Assembly: GCA_036008465.1 (NCBI GenBank)
Contig: DASYNP010000003.1
Span: forward strand, 1-64,000
DNA length: 64,000 nt
Source of the DNA: DASPSM01 sp036008465
GTDB lineage: Bacteria; Planctomycetota; Planctomycetia; Planctomycetales; Planctomycetaceae
Direction: 5' to 3'
Under the pieces are notes generated by a model. It was not told the DNA's origin and ran no database searches. It saw only the letters and a list, made by a program, of their open reading frames with translations. Every line of letters starts with the position of its first letter. The stretch's first letter is position 1. Position numbers and translations under genes: made by a program. Shown piece by piece: positions 16,606 through 24,656 of the stretch.

Positions 16606-18144
16606 TCAACCGTATTCGGTGGCCGGCGGAGACCCTTCGAGTTGCGGGTCGGCACCATCATGGCCATTCGATGGGGGGATTGGAAGCATCTCGGTTCGGG
16701 GGAGATAGATTAAGAATTGTGAACCTATATCCGGTGTACTTGTGACTTCAATCCAGCCTCCGTGATCTTGCACGATCCCATGGGCGATCGACAGTCCCAG
16801 CCCCGTTCCTTTTCCAACTTCCTTGGTGGTAAAGAAGGGATCGAAAATGTGCTCCAAGTGCTCCGGCGGAATACCAATTCCCTGATCCTCGATGGCAATA
16901 CGCGCAAACCCGTTTTCAGGCGTGCGTGCCTCTCCCGCAGATTGAAACGTCCCCGCCTCGATCCGCACAGCCACGGTCCCACCTTTGGGCATCGCGTGAA
17001 AAGCGTTTTCGATGAGATTACTCAGCACCTGCTGAATCTGCGGACCGTCAATCTCGGCCAACACGTCAGAGTCGCCAGACTGCAGCTCGAGCGTGATGTT
17101 CTGACGCTTCGCCAGCGGGTCGAGCAGTTGCACCGTGCGTTCGGCTAGCTGCCGGAGATCGACGGCCTCTTTGTGGGCCCGCCCGCGACGACCAAAGTCG
17201 AGCAGTTGGCGGATCATGGCTGCCATCAGCTGGATCTGCGCCTTGATGATCTTCGCGCTCGCAATGACCGTTTCCGAGGGGGCCTCGAGTCCGATCAGCT
17301 CGGCCCGCGCCAAAACGACATTCATCGGCGTTCCCAACTCGTGCGCCATGCCGCTCGCCAGTCGGCCCACAGTTTTCAGGCGATCCGCGTGCCGCAATTG
17401 CTCGAGAGCGGCAATACGAGCCTCGGTCTCCTTCTGCAGCCGCTCGCTTGCCGCCGCGAGCTGGTTGCACATGAGATTGAGCGCGAGCCCGAGTTCGGCG
17501 AGTTCGTCGCGTCGGACCAAATGCACCGGCTTCGACAAATCGCCATTGCCAACGCGGCGAGTTTTGTCGGTGAGCTGCTGCAGCGGGCGGCCAACGAGCC
17601 AGACGCCCAGGAACGAGGCCGTCGCCGCGCTCAAGACGACCAGGACGGCGCCCATCGCGGCAAAACGCCAGATCGCGGCACGCGAGAGGCGGTCAAGTCC
17701 GTCCAAAGACTCTCTCAGCTCGATCGCCCCCTTGCGCGCTGGACTGACAGGCACCGGCACATACGTGTGTAAAAAGCCGCGCCCCGTCGCATCGCGATCT
17801 TCGACGAGGATTGTGCCGCCATTGCGGATTGTCTGCTGATCGCTGTCAGAAAGCTTCGTGGATTGAGCCTCGGGGCCGTCGCTGTCGAGCCACACCCACC
17901 GAACGTCGACCTGGCGGTTCTCGCGATCAGCGTCCGCAATGAGTTGCAGCGCCCGCTTTTCACCGCTCGTGTGCCACGCGTCTTGAATCAACGGAGCCAG
18001 CGTGCGGCCGATTTCCACGGCATCGGCCTGCATATCTTCTTGCAGCAGCCGTACGTCGTGTCGGATCGCGAAGTAGGTGCCCGCCGCCACGACAATCAGC
18101 GTGCCAGCCATCCAAAGCGAGACAATTTTCGCGGTCAGTTTCAT
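16606..18144 (-). CDS. Membrane sensor histidine kinase (HAMP, HisKA, HATPase)
   Basis: 512 residues. TM1 at about 5-26, a periplasmic sensor region (27-158), TM2 (160-184), a HAMP linker (185-235), then a HisKA dimerisation domain with phospho-acceptor His268 in GMAHELGTPMN and an ATPase domain with N box (LSNLIENAFHAMPKGG), DQGIGIP, FFTTKEVGKGTGLGLS and a final strand ending FLIYLPR. All catalytic motifs are present. The HELGTPMN form of the H box marks a recognised subgroup of these kinases. It likely phosphorylates the receiver protein encoded downstream; the ligand is unknown. Confidence 0.93.
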   Translation of the reverse strand: MKLTAKIVSLWMAGTLIVVAAGTYFAIRHDVRLLQEDMQADAVEIGRTLAPLIQDAWHTSGEKRALQLIADADRENRQVDVRWVWLDSDGPEAQSTKLSDSDQQTIRNGGTILVEDRDATGRGFLHTYVPVPVSPARKGAIELRESLDGLDRLSRAAIWRFAAMGAVLVVLSAATASFLGVWLVGRPLQQLTDKTRRVGNGDLSKPVHLVRRDELAELGLALNLMCNQLAAASERLQKETEARIAALEQLRHADRLKTVGRLASGMAHELGTPMNVVLARAELIGLEAPSETVIASAKIIKAQIQLMAAMIRQLLDFGRRGRAHKEAVDLRQLAERTVQLLDPLAKRQNITLELQSGDSDVLAEIDGPQIQQVLSNLIENAFHAMPKGGTVAVRIEAGTFQSAGEARTPENGFARIAIEDQGIGIPPEHLEHIFDPFFTTKEVGKGTGLGLSIAHGIVQDHGGWIEVTSTPDIGSQFLIYLPRTEMLPIPPSNGHDGADPQLEGSPPATEYG

Positions 18145-18255
18145 GGTCTTTAGGAATTTTAGTTCGTCCGGAACGGCCCGAGTAGCGCGCCCATGGCGAC
18201 AAGCGGCAGAAACCGCGCCACCGAGTGGCGATTTTTCCGCGACTTTTGAGTAAGA

Positions 18256-20349
18256 CTAGTGGGACGGGCCTGTTGAGCCGCTGGGATTGTCGGGCCGACT
18301 GGCACCGCGCACCGCCAGCACCGGAATTTTCACGGCGTGCCGCACGGTCCCCGCGGTCTCGCCGAAGAGCCAGTCGCCGATTTTTCCATGACCATGGCTG
18401 CCTAAGACCAAGAGGTCGATGTTCTCCTCGGCAACCGTCCGGCTGAGTTCGCGGGCCGGATTGCCAAATCGCAGCACGCCACGAGCCGACGCTCCCGTTT
18501 GACGCAGGGCGCGGGCCAGTTGCTCGAGATAGGCCTGGTCCCCCTGACGCTCGAGGTCGCGCGATTCACTGCCGTGAAGTTGGCCGCCGACTCCTTCGAC
18601 GACGTGAATCAGAACCAGCTCGGAGTGATGGAGTCGGGCCAAAGCCGCCGCATGTTCGAGAGCGACGTTGTCGTTGGGGCTGTGATCCAAGGCCACACCG
18701 ATGCGGCGATAAATTGGTTCCGAGATCCGGGCCGCGACGTCGCGGGCCGTCGTGCGCCCTGCCGATTCCGCCGTTTGAGCGACACGATATCCGATGACCC
18801 AGGGGCGCACGATCAGCCATGCCAGGAGCGCGCCAAGGACCACTGTCAGCGGCACGACGGCGATCTCGATCCAAATGCCGCGCGGTCCCGCGGAAGTAAT
18901 CCAATCACCAATCGTGCTCGCTAGAAGTTCCGCGTTCAGGCCGATGATGATCGCCGTGGCGATCCAGCCCAGCACTTTGACCCAGCGCGGATTGGCAAAC
19001 TCTCCCATTCGCGCCCGTTCGCCTGTGAAGTGCAACAGCGGCACAACCGCGAACGGCAACTGCAGACTCAGAATGACCTGGCTCAGCACGAGCAGGTTGG
19101 TCATCTGATTGGCGCCGAACACGACGACTGTGATTACGGCAGGCACAATGGCCATGAGCCGGGTGACCAGCCGCCGAGTCCAGGGTCGCATGCGGAGATT
19201 GACAAAGCCTTCCATCACAACCTGGCCGGCGAGCGTGCCGGTCATCGTCGAGCTTTGGCCGGCAGCCAGGAGCCCCACCGCAAATGCGATCGGTGCCAGC
19301 CGCGTTCCCAGCACGCGATGCAAGAGTTCGTGCGCATCCTGGAGTTGGATCTCTCCGTGCGCCGCCCAGAGTTCGGGATGCTGGTAAAAGGCGGCCGCCG
19401 CCGTGATCAGAATGGCCGCGTTGACCAGAAACGCCAGGTTCAGGGCGACGAACGAATCGATCAGGTTATAGCGACAAGCCTGGCGAAATCCTTCGGTTGA
19501 CGGTGCGATCCGCCGCGTTTGCACCAGTGCCGAGTGCAGATAAAGATTGTGCGGCATCACGGTCGCGCCCAGGATGCCGATCGCCACGTAGAGCGCCTGC
19601 GGACTGCTGAAAACGAATGGAGGCGACGACTGCAGATAGGGCAAGAACCCTCCGAAGACGGCCTTCCATTCCGGCTGCGCCAGGGCCAACTCGATCAGAA
19701 AGCACGCCCCGATCGTGCCCACCAGCATGACGATGAAGGCTTCAGTCTTGCGGATGCCCAACCGCTGAATCGCCAGGAACAAGAGCGTGTCGAACGCGGT
19801 GATAATCAGCCCGACCAGCGGCGCGATGCCGAACAGCAGATTTAACCCGATCACCGTACCGATGACTTCGGCCAGGTCGCAGGCGGCGACCGCAATCTCG
19901 CAGAGGATCCAGAGCGTGGTGGCGAGCGGACGGGAATAGGACTCTCCGCACGCTTGCGCCAAATCGCGGCCCGACACGATCCCCAAACGAGCCGAGAGCG
20001 TTTGGAGAAGTATGGCCATCGCGTTCGACATCAAGAGAACCCAGACGAGCTCGTAACTGAAGCGCGCCCCTCCCTCGATATCCGTCGCCCAGTTGCCCGG
20101 GTCCATGTAGCCGACACTGATCAGGTAGGCTGGACCCAAAAAAGCAAACAGACGCTTGGCGAATCCCGGATAGCCGACATGCACAGAGTTGTGCACGTCT
20201 TCCAGGGACCGCAACGGGCGCCCAGTCGCATCGCCGGGGGAGCGTCCGGGGGGGAGCGTCGTCTGGCGGGCGACCGCCTCTCCTGGCGTCTCGTCTGGAG
20301 GAAGTGCATCCCTGCTCGGCGAGGCTGGGTTGGGCGCAGGATCGTCCAT
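18256..20349 (-). CDS. NRAMP-family metal transporter fused to a C-terminal UspA domain
   Basis: 697 residues from MDDPAPNPASP; the open frame extends upstream to 20586 but without conserved character. The NRAMP core (about 70-530) has 11-12 membrane helices with the metal-binding DPGN motif in TM1 (GYMDPGNWATDIEGG) and MPHNLYLHS in TM6, typical of proton-coupled Mn2+/Fe2+ import (MntH). Residues ~548-697 form a universal stress protein domain with an ATP-binding signature GSHGHGKIGDWLFGETAGTV. The added domain may let nucleotide or stress status gate metal uptake. No metal riboswitch or MntR site was recognised upstream. Confidence 0.9.
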   Translation of the reverse strand: MDDPAPNPASPSRDALPPDETPGEAVARQTTLPPGRSPGDATGRPLRSLEDVHNSVHVGYPGFAKRLFAFLGPAYLISVGYMDPGNWATDIEGGARFSYELVWVLLMSNAMAILLQTLSARLGIVSGRDLAQACGESYSRPLATTLWILCEIAVAACDLAEVIGTVIGLNLLFGIAPLVGLIITAFDTLLFLAIQRLGIRKTEAFIVMLVGTIGACFLIELALAQPEWKAVFGGFLPYLQSSPPFVFSSPQALYVAIGILGATVMPHNLYLHSALVQTRRIAPSTEGFRQACRYNLIDSFVALNLAFLVNAAILITAAAAFYQHPELWAAHGEIQLQDAHELLHRVLGTRLAPIAFAVGLLAAGQSSTMTGTLAGQVVMEGFVNLRMRPWTRRLVTRLMAIVPAVITVVVFGANQMTNLLVLSQVILSLQLPFAVVPLLHFTGERARMGEFANPRWVKVLGWIATAIIIGLNAELLASTIGDWITSAGPRGIWIEIAVVPLTVVLGALLAWLIVRPWVIGYRVAQTAESAGRTTARDVAARISEPIYRRIGVALDHSPNDNVALEHAAALARLHHSELVLIHVVEGVGGQLHGSESRDLERQGDQAYLEQLARALRQTGASARGVLRFGNPARELSRTVAEENIDLLVLGSHGHGKIGDWLFGETAGTVRHAVKIPVLAVRGASRPDNPSGSTGPSH

Positions 20350-20624
20350 GGTCACTCTGGCGGGGAGACCGGAATGAGCCGCCAGGCGCACACGCCTACA
20401 GCTCAAGCCAAAGTTTAGCGGATCTGTCAAACCGAGGCATTCGGGGTCCGGGACTGATCTCTCCGAAAGCAACTTGGCTTGTCCGCGACCACTAGGCGAG
20501 CCCGCCCATTTCCCGCGAAGGCGGTGTCGGGTACTGTGTTTGCACCCCCCTGAAACTACCTTCAATCCCGGCCCGGAACCGGCCACTTTGAGGTCCGAAA
20601 TTCGGCGCCAAGCGGGAGCACGCC

Positions 20625-21308
20625 ATGCACCCTTCCCACATGCATTACTTTCCGGTGACGGCTCCCTTCGTGTTGCTCTTATTCTTGGTCTTCGGAGTGC
20701 TGCTGGCGCTCGTGCAATTGGGAATCATTGAATATGCGTACGCGAAGATCGGCATCCAGCCGCGGTGGATCTTTCTGTTTCTGATTCTTTCGCTTTTGGG
20801 AAGCTACGTGAACATCCCGGTGGCAGAGATTCCGGCCAAGAATCTCGTCGAAAAAGACACCGTCAGCGACTACGGCGTTCAATATGTGGTGCCGGACATG
20901 CACGAGTCTCCGCGGACGATTATCGCCGTCAACGTAGGAGGCGCGCTCATTCCGGCCGCGCTTTCCATTTACCTGATGCTCAAGAATCGCCTGTTCGTGC
21001 AGAGCGCGATTGCGGTCGCGGTTGTCACGGTCGTCGTTCATCAACTCGCGCATCCGGTGCCGGGCGTCGGCATCGCGCTCACCCCGATCATTCCTCCGCT
21101 GTTGGCCGCCGGGGTGGCTTTGCTTCTCTCGCGACGGGCCGCGCCGGCTTTGGCCTACATCGCCGGCAGTCTCGGAACTTTGATTGGGGCCGACCTGCTC
21201 AATTTGGGGATCGTGGCCGACCTGCAAGCGCCGGTGCTTTCAATCGGCGGAGCGGGAACATTTGACGGCGTGTTCCTCACCGGGATCCTCGCCGTGCTGC
21301 TCGCGTAA
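20625..21308 (+). CDS. DUF1614 family membrane protein
   Basis: 227 residues with six or seven hydrophobic segments and the family core: GSYVNIPVAEI, a YVVPDM loop, VNVGGALIPAALSIYL, VVVHQLAHPVPGVGIALTP, and SLGTLIGADLLNLGIVADL with the GADLLNL block near the C-terminus. The family is widespread in archaea and bacteria with no established biochemical role. GGGAG precedes the ATG at 20625; an internal ATG at 20640 is possible. Divergent from the NRAMP gene with a 275-bp gap. Confidence 0.85.
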   Translation: MHPSHMHYFPVTAPFVLLLFLVFGVLLALVQLGIIEYAYAKIGIQPRWIFLFLILSLLGSYVNIPVAEIPAKNLVEKDTVSDYGVQYVVPDMHESPRTIIAVNVGGALIPAALSIYLMLKNRLFVQSAIAVAVVTVVVHQLAHPVPGVGIALTPIIPPLLAAGVALLLSRRAAPALAYIAGSLGTLIGADLLNLGIVADLQAPVLSIGGAGTFDGVFLTGILAVLLA

Positions 21309-21584
21309 GGAGTCCTTCGATGGATGAGCCGCAACGGCTCCCTCTAGGCCTCCGTCGAGAATCATCCCGATTTGAAATTGCTCAGTCGCGATAATGAAAG
21401 CGACTCAACCCGCGGAATTCTCGCTGGAATCGCTTTCACCGCGCCACCGGCACGCCATGTGCATATTGTAAGGCAGTTCGAGAAAAATCGCATAAGACGC
21501 TGACCACATTGACAACCCGCAAAGCCCGGCGGAAGGGCAGGCGCGTGGTCAGTCGGAACGATTTACCGACAGGGGGAATTTCCA

Positions 21585-21758
21585 ATGTTGTCGCTCGCCT
21601 TGACCTTTCTGATCATTGCCCTGATCGCCGGGTTGCTCGGCTTCACGGGCGTGTACGTTGCGGCGGCCGGGATCGCCAAGATCCTGTTCGTCGTGTTCCT
21701 GGTCCTGTTTGTCATCAGCTTGGCGGCTGGCGGACTCGCACGACGGGACCTTCCGTAA
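21585..21758 (+). CDS. DUF1328 (YtjA-type) mini membrane protein
   Basis: 57 residues, beginning MLSLALTFLIIALIAGLLGF and ending ISLAAGGLARRDLP. Two membrane helices separated by the GxxGVYVAAAGIAKILF segment are diagnostic of the DUF1328/YtjA family of tiny inner-membrane proteins. An AGGGGG ribosome-binding site lies 9 bp before the ATG, and a strong terminator follows. Function unknown; homologues are often stress-induced. Confidence 0.88.
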   Translation: MLSLALTFLIIALIAGLLGFTGVYVAAAGIAKILFVVFLVLFVISLAAGGLARRDLP

Positions 21759-21825
21759 AACCGCGTCGGGCAGAATCGGGCGGACACGATTCATCTTCGG
21801 CCGCCCGGTGATTGCCCGCGCGTTC

Positions 21826-21868
21826 AAAAAGCCCTCGCTGCTGAAAAGTGGCGCGGGCTTTTTTTTGT
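21826..21868 (+). terminator. Rho-independent terminator after the DUF1328 gene
   Basis: AAAAAGCCC...CGC pairs with GCG-CGGGCTTTTT around a CTGCTGAAAAGTG loop and ends in eight Ts (21860-21867). Confidence 0.8.
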
Positions 21869-21870
21869 TC

Positions 21871-21978
21871 TTAAGAGCCGCGCACGCAGTAAGCGGTTCT
21901 TCCGCCTGTGCCTTGTTCGCTGCGGGAATGAAGAACCGCTGACTGCGTGCGCGGCTTCTAAGAGTGCGCGGCTCTTAA
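21871..21978. repeat. Long inverted repeat, AGAGCCGCGCACGCAGT type
   Basis: The left arm (21871-21901) and right arm (21931-21960) pair over about 29 bases with two or three mismatches. A further CGCGGCTCTTAA segment at 21968-21978 repeats the outer end. It lies directly between the terminator and the convergent coiled-coil gene. Confidence 0.75.
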
Positions 21979-21985
21979 GACGAGA

Positions 21986-22450
21986 TCAATCCGCCAGACC
22001 CGTGTCCCGGTCGAATGCTTCTTCCGTCCACGTCCGAATCGCTGTCTCTTGCCGCCGGACATTCATCACGAACCGCAGTCCCTCGTCCAACAGTTTTTGC
22101 TGCTGCTCGATGACCTGCTTTTCGTCAGCCCCCGCGCGGACCGCGTTGGCCTCGAGTTCGGCAAACTGAACGGACAGGGAACGGCTCCAGTCGCGGTTCT
22201 TTCGATCTTCGTCACGCAGTTGCTCGACTCGGGCCAACAGGTCGGCATTCTGCTCTTCGATCTCGTGAAACTGCTTGGGGTGCACGGTGTCGATCTGCTG
22301 CAAGATTCCGCGAGTCATGTCATCGAAAGTCTTGCGAAGGGTCGTGGCCCAGGTGCGCAATTCGCCGGGGACCGGGGGCGTGTCCAGAGCGGTCTCCAGG
22401 CCACGGAGTTGATCGGTCAAAGGCTCTTTGATGTTGATGTCGTTTGTCAC
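21986..22450 (-). CDS. Coiled-coil hypothetical protein
   Basis: 154 residues from a GTG start at 22450 with GGAAAGG upstream; the longer frame to 22786 overlaps the debranching enzyme and looks non-coding. The sequence is charged and helical with heptad-like stretches (EIEEQNADLLARVEQLRDEDRKN and EKQVIEQQQKLLDEGL), and has no Cys and no membrane segment. No family was recognised. It may be co-transcribed with the glucosidase 104 bp upstream, though a functional link is not evident. Confidence 0.65.
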   Translation of the reverse strand: MTNDINIKEPLTDQLRGLETALDTPPVPGELRTWATTLRKTFDDMTRGILQQIDTVHPKQFHEIEEQNADLLARVEQLRDEDRKNRDWSRSLSVQFAELEANAVRAGADEKQVIEQQQKLLDEGLRFVMNVRRQETAIRTWTEEAFDRDTGLAD

Positions 22451-22554
22451 GTTGGAATGCCTTTCCGTTTGAGCCCGCGCAATCCTCACGGGCGCAGGAG
22501 AGTTCTTAACCAGTTGAGGGTGGTGCAAGGGGCGCGCCCGACCCGGCGCGCGGG

Positions 22555-24621
22555 TCATGCTTTCGGTTCGGTCTTCACCCAGGCGCGTAGCACTTCGGCA
22601 ACGCTCCAGGCTTGAGCTACGCAGCCACGCGGATAAAACGGAGCCCGAGCGTCGAAGACCTCGCTGATCGACCCAATGCACGCGGAGTGCAAATGAGGCT
22701 CGAATGCCGCGAGGAAGCCGCGAGCCGTTTTCAGGTCGCCCGGGTGCACGCGAAGCCAGGCATCCACGAACGGGCCGATAAGCCACGGCCAGACCGTGCC
22801 CTGATGATAAGCGGCGTCCCGCGACCGCAGATCGCCGTCGTATCGCGATTTGTAATCCGGCTCATCCGGGGACAGGCTTCGCAGGCCGACGGGGGTCAAG
22901 AGATGCTCCTGCACCTGCTCCAGGACGGGCTGCCAGCGCGATGTGTCAAGCACGGGATAATCAAGCGAGATCGCAAACAGCTGATTGGGTCGCAGCGCAG
23001 GGTCATCGCCCTTTTCGCCGTCGACAATGTCGTACAGGCATCCGCGATCCTCATTCCAGAACCGCGCGTTGAACGACCGAAGCGTCGTCTCGGCTCGCTC
23101 CGCCGTTTTTTGTGCGGTTTCGAGATCGTCCGCTTGTCGGCACCAGCTCTCGAGAATCCGCAACGCATTGTACCAGAGCGCATTGATCTCGACCGCCTTG
23201 CCGCGACGAGGCGTGACGACCCAGTCGCCGACCTTGGCATCCATCCAGGTCAGGGGCAGATGCGGGTCGCCCTGCGTCAACAGACCGTCGGCCGGATCGA
23301 CGTGAATTCCAAACCGCGTGCCCGCGATGTGATGCTCGACGATGTCGCAAAACATCGGCAACAGAAGTCGCAGCGTGTGCTCGTCGCCCGTCGCTTCCAG
23401 GTAGCGCTGGACCGCGTGGAAGTACCAGAGTGTGGCGTCGGCCGTGTGATACAGACCCTCGCGCTGCCCCTCGGGAAAGAGATTGGGAATCAGCCCGTCG
23501 CGGACCGCGCGAGCAAAGGTCCGCAGAATATAGCCAGCCTCTGTCGTCCGACCGGTCACCAGAGTTAGCCCCTCGAGGCTGATCATGGTGTCGCGGCCCC
23601 AATCGGTGAACCAGTGATAACCGGCAATCACGCTGCGAATTTCGTCGCCCGCCGCTTGCGCCTGGGCGGCATCGGCGACGCGCGTGGAGGGGCGGATAAT
23701 GAATTGATCAGCTGCCAAGACGAGATCGCCAGCCGTTCCGCTACGGGCTTCGGGGCGAGGCTGGATGAGCAAACGAGAGCGCCGTTCCAGCTCGGCAGTT
23801 TGGGCCGCCCCCGGTTCGGCGGAAAGGAGCGCATCCCACGACTCGGTCGACGCGATGAGGCATGCCTGCTCGCCAGCGGAGAGCACCGCGTGAAAATAAC
23901 CCGGACTCCACAGGCAGCCCGCATAGGCGTAGCCGCGGGCCTTCTCGAGCCGATAGGTCAAGTGCCGAATTTGACCACCGTCCAACAGCAAGCCCGCCTC
24001 CGGAGCGACGATCCGCAGCCTCAACGGCGGTGCGGCTTGGGAGGTGATCTCGAAGCGGCTCTCGACCGCGCTCACCACGTACGGCCCGTTCATTTCCGCG
24101 TCGACGGAATCGTCATGTCCGCGAAAATGCAATGAAGGTCGCAGCCGCAGCCGCGCCTTTCCCGGTCCTTCCAACAGGCGATAAGAGACAAACACCGTGT
24201 TCTGCAGGTGGGGCATCAGCACGCGCTTTTCGAGCCGATACCCTCCCACCTCATACCGCCAGACGGGCAATCCCGCCTCGAGCTGAAAATCGCCGAGCCA
24301 GGCCTCGTCTGCCTCGGACTCCTCCGGAAGCTCTTCACGGTCCAATTCGCCCACATGCCCGTCGGGCAGGACGATCTCCACCGAGAGATGGTTGAGCATC
24401 ATCATCCGCCCGAGAGGAATCGGCAGGGCGGCAATCAGCAGGCCGTGGTAGCGCCGCGTGCAGGCGCCCGAAATCGTGCCCGAGGCATAGCCCCCCAGCC
24501 CATTGGTCACCAGCCACTCGTCTCCCAACGGCCGGGGCTGAGGAGCCGGACTCAGCGAGACCTCGCTGGGCGACGGCTCGGCCGCCGACGGTTGTGCGGA
24601 TTGTTCGATTGCTTGGGCCAT
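22555..24621 (-). CDS. Amylo-alpha-1,6-glucosidase (archaeal/bacterial-type glycogen debranching enzyme)
   Basis: 688 residues. The N-terminal domain (about 35-270) has the family opening EWLVTNGLGGYASGTISGACTRRYHGLL; the C-terminal (alpha/alpha)6 barrel (about 300-685) contains FTDWGRDTMISLEGL, IPNLFPEG, YHTADATLWYFHA, LTWMDAKV and YHQGTVWPWLIGPF. This is the GDE_C/GH133 layout and should hydrolyse alpha-1,6 branch stubs of glycogen. It lies 35 bp behind the trehalose-hydrolase gene on the same strand, so the two are probably one transcript for alpha-glucan breakdown. Confidence 0.92.
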   Translation of the reverse strand: MAQAIEQSAQPSAAEPSPSEVSLSPAPQPRPLGDEWLVTNGLGGYASGTISGACTRRYHGLLIAALPIPLGRMMMLNHLSVEIVLPDGHVGELDREELPEESEADEAWLGDFQLEAGLPVWRYEVGGYRLEKRVLMPHLQNTVFVSYRLLEGPGKARLRLRPSLHFRGHDDSVDAEMNGPYVVSAVESRFEITSQAAPPLRLRIVAPEAGLLLDGGQIRHLTYRLEKARGYAYAGCLWSPGYFHAVLSAGEQACLIASTESWDALLSAEPGAAQTAELERRSRLLIQPRPEARSGTAGDLVLAADQFIIRPSTRVADAAQAQAAGDEIRSVIAGYHWFTDWGRDTMISLEGLTLVTGRTTEAGYILRTFARAVRDGLIPNLFPEGQREGLYHTADATLWYFHAVQRYLEATGDEHTLRLLLPMFCDIVEHHIAGTRFGIHVDPADGLLTQGDPHLPLTWMDAKVGDWVVTPRRGKAVEINALWYNALRILESWCRQADDLETAQKTAERAETTLRSFNARFWNEDRGCLYDIVDGEKGDDPALRPNQLFAISLDYPVLDTSRWQPVLEQVQEHLLTPVGLRSLSPDEPDYKSRYDGDLRSRDAAYHQGTVWPWLIGPFVDAWLRVHPGDLKTARGFLAAFEPHLHSACIGSISEVFDARAPFYPRGCVAQAWSVAEVLRAWVKTEPKA

Positions 24622-24656
24622 TCGCTTTTACCTACAGAGTGATTCCGTTCTGTCGA

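Noticed and set aside
20350..20624. Metal riboswitch (mntH/yybP-ykoY type) upstream of the NRAMP gene
   Set aside because: I looked for the conserved paired elements in the 275-bp gap and did not find them.
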